Assembly: GCA_000697355.1 (NCBI GenBank)
Contig: JNEN01001208.1
Location: forward strand, 1 to 64,000
Origin: Syncephalastrum monosporum B8922
Taxonomy: Eukaryota > Mucoromycota > Mucoromycetes > Mucorales > Syncephalastraceae
Direction: 5' to 3'
Length of the DNA stretch: 64,000 bases
The position numbers and the translations under genes were made by a program. The notes under the pieces were generated by a model. The model ran no database searches and was not told the DNA's origin. It worked only from the letters and a program-made list of their open reading frames with translations. This document shows, piece after piece, positions 13,886-25,603 of this stretch (position 1 is the stretch's first letter; each line of letters opens with the position of its first letter).

Positions 13886-14506
13886 TGATAAAACAATGCG
13901 TAATTATGACAGGAAGAGCATTAATCTCTTTTTTGGGGTGTGTATTCGACATTGCAGTGAAATTGCAGTGATACTCAACAAAATTCTAACGGATAATGCA
14001 CTATATGGAGACAGGAGTGCGTCGACATACACCGCCCATGCTATAGGGCGCCCTAGTACTTAAGGCTAAAAGGTGATTTGTCAGACAAGCTCTTGGTAGC
14101 TGTACGCTATTGGAGATCACACATCTATGCACTGATAAATAGAGACATTTTTACAAAATCGAAGCTTATCTGTAGACCAGGCAATAGCGGTATGTATGAA
14201 TGCAAGTATATAATAGGCGAGTAAAGCGGGCATCCAGACAATACCGAGGGCGTAGGATTTTCAAGCTCTGATTGCATTAAATTATCTGTTAATTCGAAGA
14301 AGTACACTGAATCGACAACAGCATCAAATGGGTCCTTCAGAGAGTATGATTATGGAAAGTCTTTGGATGATGAATATGTCATGAAATAGAAAATCTTTGG
14401 CTTTGGTGATCGAATTACAAAAGAGATAAGGGAAAAAGAAAAGGAAAATGGAAAGGAGAGATGTGTGCGAGGATAAGGAAAAAGAAAAGAAAACTAAGGT
14501 ATCTAA
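13886..14506. other. Intergenic between two convergent gene ends
   Basis: 621 bp shared 3' flank of the chitinase-like gene (+) and the chitin synthase (-). It is AT-rich with purine-rich runs near 14420-14490. I see no coding frame or clear structural RNA. Confidence 0.6.
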
Positions 14507-17500
14507 CTAGATTCGTTTTTGTAAGATTTGTTCAATCGTCATGTTGATAAACTCCTTCTTGGGCATCATATCGAACCCAAAGAATGCGCTCAGCTGCTCA
14601 CGCACTAATAAGCAAGAGAGGAAAAAAAAATAAGTATCAGTAACCTGGGTTATCTCTGCCAATTTCCCTGTTGTCACTTACCCTGCTTCTTGGTCACGCT
14701 CATTAGGTTAGCAGTACCAAGGATATTACGGATTTCACCCACGATCTCCTCGTCGGACGGGAAGCCGGGCGGCATCATGGGCTGCATACCACCCTGCGAC
14801 ATGGGTATCGAGAACTGGCTCATGGGCCGCATGGGCATATCGTACTCGCCCATCATCCGGCTTCCGGCCATGCTCTGGTTCGTCGGGTCAATCATGGAGC
14901 CGCGGTCGTACATCATAGTCGTCCGTGGGTCGACAGGCATGGGTGGCATTGCGGGCGGCATGAACGAGCCGCGGTCCTGGTTCATCATGAAGTCCGGGTT
15001 GCCAAAGGAGTGGACTGACATGGCACGCGATCCGCGGCCATAGTCGGCGTGGAGGCCGCCAAAGTCAGAACCGGCCACGGAGCCGCCGCTGCCTGGCATG
15101 CCACCGGCACCGCCGAGCATGGGGCTGCGCGAGCGTGGCCGCTTGACGTCGCCGATCTGGGTGTCCCGATAGTAGTCATAGTCACCGCCCGCTTGGCTGC
15201 CGTACATGCTTCGGTTGTCGTAGATGACCGACCCGCCGCTGCCTGGCACGCCGCCGGCGCCCGGAGGACCCTGCGAGTAGTAGCTGCGGTAGCTGTGGCC
15301 GGTGACACCGGTCTCGCGCGAGCCAGTGGAGCCCATCTCCCAAAGCTCTTGCTCGTAGACGCTCCATTTCTTGAGAGGAATCATCTTCTCGTCAAACTTC
15401 TCATCGTCGTTGATGATGATCTTCTTTTGCTTGTTGTCGCCAACGACAACACGGGTGTTACCCCACGAGAAATCGTCAAAGTGCCAGAACGAGTAGACAG
15501 GCAAGAAGAACGAGAAGACGGGAATGGCGAGGATGTAAAAGATCATCCAGCCAATGTGCTGCCACTGCCGCTTCAGAATGAACAGGAGGGCCTGCAGACC
15601 GTACACACCCGCAAGCATGGCCAGGGCAAGAACGGGAATCGGACCGCTGCCGGACGCAATCACGTAAATCAGGTACACCAGGTACACGACCGAACAGGGC
15701 AAGGTCAGCGTACCAATCAGATCGATGAGAACGACGAAACGCATGGAGAAACAGCAGAAGCCACACAGGTCGGAAAGGAGCATGACCTCAAACAGATTGT
15801 GAATGGTCGAGTTAATCCAGCGACGACGCTGCGAAAGCAACACCTGCCAGCGTTCGGGCGCGACGGTCTTGCACTGCGCATAGGGCGTGAACTTCATCTT
15901 GTGCTGCGGGAAGTGCTTCATCATAAGCGTCGTCAGGTATCGATCTTCACCAAGATGGAGCAGGTTCTTCTTGTGCAGAGTATCGACGTTGTTGTCCGAA
16001 TACTCGTGGATGACCTTGGGCGACACGATCAGGGGCTCGTTCTTCACCGGCGTGCGGATGCGGTACATACAGAAACAGCCGGGCAAACACGTGACGGAAC
16101 CAAACAGGGACTCGAAAGCCTTGACAAGATGATGCGAAATGTAGTACTCGTATACCTGGATCATGGTCGTCAAGGAGCGGTCCTCATTCACAAGCATAGT
16201 TTCCCCACACAAGCCGATGATGCGTCCGTCGTGCAAAAATGTCGAAATCATGTGATTCAGCGCATTCGTATCGACTTCGGTATCGGAATCAACCATGAGA
16301 ACGTATTCGTAGAAGGACGGATTGACGCCGATCACATTCTTAATCTGGTGGTACATTTCGAGCTCGAGCGGGGTCATTTCGCCGTCAAAGTGGACCTTGT
16401 TGAGGAAGTTCATGCACACAAGCTGCGAATCACGCTTGCCGCGGTTACCAGGCTTGGCACGCTCCGAGGCCTTGCCGACCTTGACGACGACAATGTACGG
16501 TACGACGTGGCCCTCGCACTCGTACAGACCCGAGTAAACCTTGCCGTAGTTGAGCTGCTTGGAGCCTTCGCCAATGGACTTGAACATGAGCGGCTCGGGG
16601 TCGTTCTTGGTGTCGTACCCGAGGACGTCGAGCACGATACGCGGGGTGGGGCGATCGTTACCGCTACCCATAATCATACCGTCAGCAATGATGAGGAGAA
16701 GTTTCCGTTTGTCGTCGTAGTTCATGACCGTGAGGGAGTCAATCGTCTTCTTGAGCGACTCCTCGCCCTCGGTGTAACATGGCACCTGGCAAATGACAAA
16801 CTTGTCGTGGTCTTCCGGCGTCGGGGCACCACCGAACTGGAGAGCAGCCAGGAATTTGACGAGGATGACGAGACACATGACCATAGCGAACGCGAGCAGC
16901 AAGTAGTTTGCAAATGTGCAGCGCGGCGAGTCGCGCTCGTCCACATCACCAATATAAAACATGTTGTCGAGACAGTTGAGGTTCTGCGCCTGGACTTCGG
17001 CCGACATCGCACCCTTGTACTTATTCCACTGGTCAGTCATATCGCCACCGCCGAACTTCTTGAAGATTTCCGTGACGGCCGAGTTGAGGAAGTCATAGTC
17101 AGATGAGGACGAGCCGCTGCCATAGTACTGAGCCGTGGTGAGGTAGTCCGTCAAATCATAGACTTTGCCGTTGATGGCACCCGCGTAACGGTTCCATCCC
17201 TTGTAGTCGTCTGCAAGCTGGTCGAGCTTGACGACAAGCGTGCCCTTCTTGTAGAGCTTCATGTCGGGCAAGAAGTAGTTCCAGTACCAGTTTTGGTTGG
17301 CCATCTTGGTCAGAGAAGTGACTTGGAGCTGGTCTCCGGACTTGTGGACGAACGAGCCGAGATCGATGGAGGCGTTGGGTTGGATGGCGACCGAGGAGGA
17401 GGTGACGAGGCCGGCGCAGGCGGTGGTCAATGGGGGCGGAATGGTCCAGGACACGTCGAGGCCGGCCAATTCCTTCATCTGGTCGGTGCCGGCGGGGAAA

Positions 17501-20500
17501 GCAGTCGTGCCGTGGTCACTGCGGGCAAAATTGGTCACATCGTACACGACACCACGATGGCTCATGTACATGTCGTCCTCGACGTTGTGCGCCTGGACAT
17601 TAGCGGCAGAATACATGCTCTTGGTGCCTGGGCAGAGCACCTCGGCGAGGCCGACAATGACAAAGATGACAATGCATGAGAACAGGAAGATCAGCATACA
17701 GAGCGTCGTTTTTTCGCGCCAGGCCATCTGGACGTCTTCACGCTTCATCTTGCCAAACCACCGCAGAAAAGGGCTCGGAATCCACCAGGTCATGAACCAA
17801 ACGAAGCGCACCCACCAGATACGCAATGCTGTGATGGGCATCTCTTCCACCTGCTCGTTCTGCGGCGTATTGTAGTCTTCCACCATCTTGCTCATATCCA
17901 TGTTGGGGCCATAACTATGTATGACAAAAATAGAAAGAACGGACAGAGGATGAGTGACCACTTCCTTTATACCTATCCGATCCGCTTACCCTTCTGCGAG
18001 ACCCTTCATGCCCCACTCGGACTCGTCGCCCCACTGACTGCCTTCGACTTCGCGCTTCATGCCATCCTCGCTCTCGACGTAACTTGCGCCGTCTTCAAAG
18101 ACAGACGAGCGTACCATGCCGCCTGCAGCAAAGCCAGGCGCGAGGTGATGGCCCGGGTTGAGGAAATCGTTACCGGGCGGGAGGAGCTGGTCGTGGCTGT
18201 CTTGGTAGTACATTTCTTCCTGAGGCTGGTCGCCCATGATCATCATGTCCGGGTTCTTGGCGCGCATACGCTCTTCCTTCTCGGCCGCGCGCAAGCTGTC
18301 CTCGAGCTCCTTCCAGGTCTCAAACGAGAGCCAGATCATGTCGTGGCCCACAAAGGCCTGTGTCTCCATCCAATTCATGACGGCTACGACCGACTCGACA
18401 CGGCTGCGCTCCGGTTTGGCTTCATCGATCTGGACAGACGCGACCAGACGTTCGTACCGCATCAGGAACTCCTCGAACGTGTAATAGTTGGCGTATTCGA
18501 GCTGGCTCCGCGCGGTCAGGTCGGGGATCAAGAAGGTGCGGATCTGGTTCTTGACGCGCTTGAGGTCAAACATGCCGGCCGTCTGCATGTCGTTGGGTCG
18601 GATGTGGATGACGTTGTAGAGTCGCGTATCTGCCATGGTGTAGAACAGATCACGGAGGGTCATGTACATCTGGTCCATCACGGTGGTGACCTGCATGTTC
18701 TGGTACGCGTCCTCGGCGTCTTTGATGAGCTTGGTGCGCTCGTCGCCCTCACCCTCGCCAGGGGTTTCGGGGATCGGCTCGGCCGGGGTGGTGGCCGCCT
18801 GCCGACGCTTGCCGGGGCGTTTCATCGACGGCGCGCGTGTCGGCTTGCTCGTGAGCTGGGCCTTGACGATCGTGCGGTCGTCCTTGGGATGCATCTCGGT
18901 CGCCATGGCCGTGCTCTGGAAAAGGTTGGACACGAACGCGTTCGAGCTGTTGTCGCGGAGCATGCTGACGAAATCGGGCGACAGCGCGTCCAGGTTGCTT
19001 TCGAGGAAGGCGTCGACGGTGTAGTGAACCGTGCCCGAGTAGTGGTTGATGCCAAACGAGTAGGTCTGCGTCGTCTTGGCGAACGAGGTGTGCGAGCCAA
19101 ACTGGCGCTGGAGATTGGCCAAAAAGTTAGCGTCGGTCGCATCCGTGGCACCGCTCTGGTATTTCGCACAATCGCGGTCCATGAGGCCAATCACACCACC
19201 CAAACCCAGCGCGGCCGACTTGTTGATCGCCTTGTCGCGCGTCTCTTTCTCTTTGCCGATGAGGAGGTCGAGGCAGCCCGAGTTGTCCATTGTCATGATT
19301 TTCGGCAGGGGTACACCGTCCCGAAGCATGACTGCATTGAGACCCTCCTCGTCGTTAAAGTACTGGTTGATCAAGAATTGATGTACTCGCTCGTTGGCGA
19401 AGTTGACCCGGAACTCTTCAAAGCCGTTGGACTTGAAGTTTTGGAAACCAAACTGATCGAGAATACCGACAAAGTTGGCGGGCTCGCCGTCACTGTAGCA
19501 GATCTTGGTGTTGATGGATTCCACGATCCACAAGAACAGCACGTGGTACAAGGCCTGGGCAAGCGAGTCCCGCTGTTCTGCAGCGCCTTGGGCGTTCATG
19601 AAGACGGTGCACAGCTCTTTGCGGATGAGTCGCAGCTTGTAGGTGAGCGAGGTCTCAAGCTTGGAGGGAGACACGCCGAGCATAGCCGAAACGGTCTCGA
19701 GGACATCTTCATTCTTGACGGAGCAAGCTTCTTGTGTGACAGCGCCGCCTTGAGGGCTGTCCGAGAACTGAATGTTGCCGAGGTGGAGAATGGCGGCGAG
19801 AAGTTGGAAGATTTGCGTGACGGTCTTGGCCTTGAAACCACAGATCTTGAGCGCACTCTTGAGGTCACCAAAGGCGATCTCGTCGTTGTGGTCCTGGGTC
19901 GTGATGCATTTGGATTGGCTGAGGTAATTGAAGTGGTCGGCAGGGAAGTTGATGTGGAGCGCGTTCTTTTCGTCGGTGGTTGTGCCGGCGAGGAGAGAAT
20001 AGAAGACGTGGTAGGTGCGCTCGTTGAGAGGCACAGCCGTGACGCGGGACTTGTCAAACGCAAAGGTGAGGGTTTTGGCGCCGAGGATGCGGCCGCGCTC
20101 GCTGAACTGGAGCTCCTGGAACATGCCAAACTTGGAGGCGGATGGGTTCTGGACCGTGCGGGCATGACCAAAGGCGGACAAGATGACTTCGGACTGCAGG
20201 ATCTGATGCTGTAGCTTGGTTTCCTTTTTGCTGTGCGTGGACAGGAGGGTCAGCTGCGCGACGAGGTGCGAGCGCGACGTGGTTTTGCCTGAGCCGGTGA
20301 TGCCACTGAGGTCCAAAACGTTAAATGAGTTGCCATTTTTGTGTGATGCCCCCCATCTCATCCTGACCCAATCGCATCCGATCCCATCCAACCCGAGGTG
20401 CCCCCCTCACTCTCCTCTCTTCCCTTTTTTTTGTTCTCTTTTTCCAAGAGATCCTTTTTATCACTTTTTTTTATCCTTCTTCTTTTGCCCAGCTGAGATA

Positions 20501-20839
20501 GATGATAATTTACCTGAGTACGATGCTCTGATCTTCACCGGTGCGTCGCATGTGGAAATAGACACGGGCAGCCAGATCATAGACGTGGGGCTGTAAAAAG
20601 GGCTTGTCCTCAGAGACGTCGCGGTAGCCCGCATCGGCGTAAGCATGGAGGGTCGCATCGTTGGAGGACTCGAGTGGCTGGAAAGGGTTGATGACGATCA
20701 AGTTGGCATGGCCTGCTCGGGTATAGACTTGACTGCGCTTGTATCGGCTCTGGAGGAAGTTGGCAATGCTATCCTCGGTCGGCACTTGGCCCGGGGATGT
20801 CAACAGACACGTCAGGTCTGTACGTGAGTCGTCTTGCAT
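14507..20839 (-). CDS. Class V chitin synthase with N-terminal myosin-like motor domain
   Basis: Makes cell-wall chitin from UDP-GlcNAc at the plasma membrane. Four exons: 20839-20514, 20305-17990, 17914-14682 and 14604-14507, all in phase, 1,990 residues, stop TAG. Residues about 1-780 form the myosin head: P-loop SGITGSGKTTS built across the first intron, switch I-like NPSASKFG and switch II-like DQFGFQ, both diverged from NxxSSRFG and DIxGFE. Next come two TM segments, a cytochrome b5-like segment (SHRGVVYDVTNFARSDHG), another TM, and the GT2 catalytic domain with VMVDSDTEVD, LPGCFCMYR, LGEDRYLTTL and QRRRWINSTIHNL. Several TM helices follow, then a Gly/Met/Pro-rich linker, and a DEK-C domain at the end (PSDEEIVGEIRNILG...FFGFDMMPKKEFINM). 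Long antisense frames over this gene are shadows. Confidence 0.95.
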
Positions 20840-23437
20840 TTAAATGGATGTGATTGAATATGCTGTCAAATATGGTGTCGGCTTTTTCTGGTGTAAGATG
20901 CGGGATGAATAAGTTGCTGGAAAAGGGTGATCGTCCACAAAGAATAAAGAAGAGGAATGACAGGTCCACCTTCCTTTCTTTCTTCTTTCTTCGTTGCCGT
21001 AGACAAGAAAAGAGATGTATAAAGAGAAGATGAAGTGGGAATGAAAAACGAATGCGTGTATAAATGTACAGAGGGACACGGGGGAGGATCCGGTCGAGTG
21101 CAAAGCCAAAGCAAGAATGAAGAGAAAGAAGCAAAAAACGGAAAAGAAAAAAAAAGCGCAAGCAGCAAACCCGTATCCCTTTTTTTTGTGGAACGCCAAT
21201 GGGTGGTAAAGTGGAGTGAGGATGTGTTTATTTTTGCAGCCAACGAGCCTTTTTCGACAAACACTAATTTTAGATCAACTGCACACATCACACACGCACA
21301 TACTTCTTGCACTTCTCGGATCCATTCATGTGCCTTCCTATCTTTTTATTTTAGTGTACCACGCAACGTAGATTTTTAGTGTCTTCTTTGGCACTAAAAA
21401 ACTACACACCTTATGATTTTGATCATTATTACGCGTTGCGTGCGGCCGCGCTCATTCAAACACGCTTGCTCTTTTTGAGTATTTCCAATTCTTTTACTAC
21501 TTTTGTGAAATGATCCCAACCAGCTGACATCGAAAGCAGATGCAATCGATTTGTCTGTCTCATATTTTTTTCTTTTTTATTCCTCATCTCGAATCAACTT
21601 GATCGGCCCATCAGGGCTGAACGCACCCGCACTGGGTGACTTGTCGTTACGCACTTTGCACAGTATGCGATGAGCGGCTGATATACACGCCCTCCCACTC
21701 GCTGCGTCTCTCTATTTTTTCAGGTACATGACACAGGGGAAACAGAAAAAAAAGGGGAACGCGATAGGTAAGCACAAGGAGTGACGAGAGAGACAGAGAA
21801 GACGGAGAGCTGAAGATAGAGAAAGAGAGAAAGCACATTACAGCTGCAATATAATATAACAGACAGAAAGGTATCCTCTTTTCCTTTTTTTTTCCTTTCG
21901 TGGACCGACCACGGTCTCGGTCACGGCGATCCGACAGCACCGGTCCGGTTTCCCAAGCAACGGTATTTGTATCCTGTTGCGTGCCTTACCCTCATCCCTT
22001 ACACTTTACATTCATCTATATCATTTGGTTTTCTATATGACTAACGTGGATCCTGCTGTCCTTCCAGAATAGAGACGTTAACATCTTTGTTTTCATCTCT
22101 ACAGTTTCTCATTGAATTTCATTATGCTTTCTCTGTGACATCCGTGTGTGGAACAAAGAAATTGACACGCCGTGCATCGCACTCAGTGAAGCGTGACATC
22201 CCTTAATATGCTATGCTACGTATACATTCTGATGCTGTCACTTCCTATTCCTCTGCAACCCCCTTCACTCATCGTGCTTCTTCATCCATCCGCTCACGGT
22301 CACTTCTGACTTGTCCAAACATCAGGATCAAGTCCGACGCTACTCCGCGCGCATGGAAAGGATTTATCAAGGCCGTGTACCACCGTCCATGTCACAAGAC
22401 CGTGACCATGCAAAACCATTCGTGCTTGTCAAACGGTATCCTGCTCCGGACCCGGCACGGCGCGGGAAACCTTGCTCTAAACCTTTTCACAGTGGTTGCC
22501 ATTGAATCGGCCCTGAGCGGCTCAGTGATCCATGAAGTATATATTGCGCAGAAGAAACAACAAGAAGCCCCAATCATGTTTTTATTAATGGAAGCATTCG
22601 GTCGGAGAAGTTTGAGTGAGTTTATTAACATTTATGTAGCATTCATAGCTTTAAATTGCTTGTGCTGCCATCGCTGAAGTGGTGCGGAACGTGAACTGCT
22701 AGTACCCTCCGCGCCCCACTTATAATTGATAAGAGAGAATAAAGGTATATTACTGTACTATTCTTTCTACATACTGTACTTGTGCAAAAACCGAACGAGG
22801 AACAATTGATTATCACTAGTAGCAGTAGCAGTAGCTGTAGGAGCTGTAGGAGCTGCAGGAGCTGAATGTCCTGCTTTTTTATGGATTACCCGCCAGCCAG
22901 GCTCATTATCTGTCACTTGTGCTCCCCTTACTGCGATTAACCCGTAGAAACGATGCAAACAGGACTTATCAGACGTACTGGATGATTACTGAAAGATTTT
23001 TCATATGAAGCTGGACAGGCGAACAGCGCCCTGCTGTTGACTGGCACAATTGGTGGGACAGGAGCTTAGCTTGAGAGATTACACAGGATGTTTCTACCTC
23101 ACGTATTTGACTGCAAATGATCGGCATTCTGTAGCTGCTCATGGTACGAAAAGTTGCTTTAAATGATGGGTTTGGAGCGAGCCACGCGCTCGGCAGTAAG
23201 GACGCAATGGTAGCCCAGACACTTCTGGGTGATCATCTTTATATAGAAGCCTGTATGACGAGGACTCAATACTCCAGTGAAGAAATAAGAAAGTGTATTC
23301 TATTATGCCAAAACATGCTTTTTCCTTCATAGGATGGGCAAAACAAGAGGCAAACCTGACAATGTTACGATGCAAACTATATAGCACGTCCACAAATAAA
23401 AAAAAAGGGGGGGAGCCTTTCTGTCTTATTCCAAAAG
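20840..23437. other. Gene-poor region upstream of chitin synthase
   Basis: 2.6 kb of AT-rich and strand-biased purine/pyrimidine DNA (T-rich on the minus strand near 20960-21200, GA-rich near 21750-21900). It probably includes the chitin synthase promoter and 5' leader. A trinucleotide-type repeat of GTAGCAGTAGCAGTAGC followed by AGGAGCTGT/AGGAGCTGC units lies at about 22817-22865. Only short, unconvincing ORFs were seen. Confidence 0.55.
22311..22505 (+). CDS. Doubtful small ORF (64 codons)
   Basis: A short frame reading MSKHQDQVRRYSARMERIYQ and then PAPDPARRGKP, charged and protein-like in composition. A possible acceptor (ACATCAG at about 22323) suggests it could be an internal exon, but I could not link it to other exons or to a known family. 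Equally likely to be chance. Confidence 0.15.
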   Translation: MSKHQDQVRRYSARMERIYQGRVPPSMSQDRDHAKPFVLVKRYPAPDPARRGKPCSKPFHSGCH

Positions 23438-25469
23438 ATGGTTCAGCCCTTGCCAGAAACTGACAAGACACTGCCTGGCAGCATTTACGAGGTGCTCTTT
23501 GAAAGAAACACAGACCGAGAGGCCGTTGTTCTGGTCGATGCTAGAAATCCTAGCCGCTCTTATACGGTTGCGGACCTGCAAGGACGCGTTCTGAAGCTTG
23601 CAGTTCTCCTGCAGCAGAAATACGACTGGGAACCGGGCAACGTGCTTGCCATTTGTGCTGCCAATGACGTGAGCATTGACAGGACGTTTACCCAGGACGA
23701 CAAAAGAAGAAGCATCTCATCTGCTTATAGATTGATCACGTAGCTGCCATGCATGCTTCTGTCGCGTTTGGTACAATTTAACTTATATATGCGCGTAAAA
23801 CTTCTACGCATATGCCTTCCAGGTGGCTGTACAGTACTGCAGGCACCATTATTGTGTCCCGGCTGAATATATCGCCACAGGTTTACGTATTACGGGTGCC
23901 ACACTTGTGATCACAGACGAGGAACACAAATACGATGTTGTCAGAGCTGCCTAGCTGGCAGGTCTACCTTACAGTCCCGTGACTTTTAAAGTTATCGAGT
24001 CTCTTATATCTCATACTGATACCATCCAGTCCGCTGAACCCGTCCGCTACGACACCGAGGAGGAGCTTTCTACCACACCTGCCTTCTTTCACGTCACATC
24101 TGGCACAACAAACACTGGCAAGTTAGTATACATCTCGCAGGGCAACATGCTCGCCTACGCAGACCAACTGCGCACTCAAAAGGACTGCTCGAGTGGCTAG
24201 AGCTTTACAGATTTTCACCACTTTAGCCAACTACCTCTTTCATGCTTACACTCCATTCTCACCCACACCACTTACTACGTTATAAGCGCAAACAGCGAAC
24301 ATGAGAAGGTCTACGCTGTATGCGAGGCGATACAAAAGTTCAAGATTGAAAGGGCGATGCTCTATCCCTGGCTGGTCAATATTCTTTCCAAGGAAACCTG
24401 CGACGGTTATGACCTTTCCAGTCTCAAACTCGCCCGCTGCAGTGGCGGTCCGCTGCATCCAAGTACCCTCGAGACGTTTTACGAGCGCCGTGGCATCCAA
24501 GTCCTAGTCACGTATGGCATGACCGAAGCTGACTTTGCTTTGTTTCCAAACTGGGAAAGTTCACGAAAAGGGAGTGCCGGACGGGCCCTGTCGAGAGTAA
24601 AGCTTGTCGATGAAAATGGGGACGGTAAGCGTAATCTGATGCGAATGGGGTGCTCTCTAAGTGGAGACGGAGCAGTGAATAACCTTGTGCTTTCTCTACC
24701 TGTTTATTAGATGTGAAACCAGGTGACATGGGAGAGCTTTGTATCAATTCTCGTATGATGGCGATGGTAAAGACAATAGACAATTTTGTTAGGGATTCCA
24801 TTACCTACTCTAACATATGGAACTTCCATGTAGGGATACTATAATCAGTCCGAGGGTCTAAAGTCTATGATCGACCAAGACGGATACTTCCATATCGGTG
24901 ATATGTTCCGGATTTCTTCAGAAGGAGACTACTACTTTTGCGAGCGCAAAACGCTTGTCATTAAGTACTTTAATCACCATGTAAGTAATGAAATATAGGA
25001 CACTCGCCTCTCTCTCTTTATGTAGGAATGCTTCCACGATTATAACTGTACGTTTTTAGTTGCTCCTAGCGGACGTCGAGAAAGTAATGGTGTGTGGTAC
25101 TTACTGACCTTCTGGGTTACCCAAGGTGTTCTCTTCCTTGTGCAGATTCTGCACTCTTACGTCTCTGAGTGCTGTGTTATGGGAATCTACTCAGAGGACC
25201 ATGCCACTGAAATGGTGACCGCTTTTGTTGTCCTTTCTAAAGATCAGATACCTGCATCTGGAGATATGGAAGACATCAAGCGCAGCATTCAAAAGTTCGT
25301 TGATAGCCGCGTTTTTGACGGATACTGCTTACGAGGTGGAGTCATTGTCCTGGATGCATTCCCAAAGACATCTTTCGGGAAAATCCAAACAGCCAAAATC
25401 CGCGAAATGTTGATATTCTATGACTTACATTGTAGCGTCCTCTACTCTCGAAGATGCATGATACAATAG
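23438..25469 (+). pseudogene. Decaying AMP-forming acyl-CoA/aryl-CoA ligase
   Basis: ANL-superfamily adenylate-forming enzyme, related to 4-coumarate- or acyl-CoA ligases. Intact pieces: exon 23438-23668 (SIYEVLFERNTDREAVVLVD), then IDHVAAMHASVAFG after an intron ending at about 23731; RITGATLVITDEE near 23885; the P-loop region FHVTSGTTNTGKLVYIS near 24085; VLVTYGMTEADFALFPN (A5) near 24505; DQDGYFHIGDMF (A7) near 24880; and FPKTSFGKIQTAKIREM (A10, with its Lys) near 25360. The frame is broken by TAG at 23952-23954 (after VVRAA) and TAG at 24198-24200 (after KDCSSG, before SFTDFHHFSQ), and the segment near 23770-23870 cannot be joined cleanly. The P-loop also departs from SSGTTGxPK. TAG is an ordinary stop in the neighbouring genes, so these are real interruptions unless the assembly is wrong. 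Confidence 0.75.
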
Positions 25470-25603
25470 TGCGTTAGTAATTCGATATAGAAATTTTGCG
25501 AATAACAAAGGTGTATACGTGATATTTTTAATCCCATTCTCCGACTCGCAAGTCAAGGAAAATACAAAAGCAATAAGATGGTATGCCTGATTTATTCTGT
25601 ACT

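Noticed and set aside
15049..17106. Long plus-strand frame of 685 codons opposite the chitin synthase
   Set aside because: It is an antisense shadow of the GT2 catalytic exon; codon use and motifs belong to the minus strand.
17917..20214. Long plus-strand frame of 765 codons
   Set aside because: Antisense shadow of the myosin-head exon.
20866..21312. Minus-strand ORFs rich in Phe, Ser and Leu
   Set aside because: Low-complexity translation of pyrimidine-rich leader DNA with no motif.
22213..22677. 154-codon plus-strand ORF
   Set aside because: No family resemblance and biased composition; an overlapping frame looks equally protein-like, so no gene is called with confidence.
23952..24200. 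TAG read as a sense codon (code change)
   Set aside because: TAG ends several intact neighbours (RCC1, chitin synthase, biotin carboxylase, S-formylglutathione hydrolase), so reassignment is unlikely.
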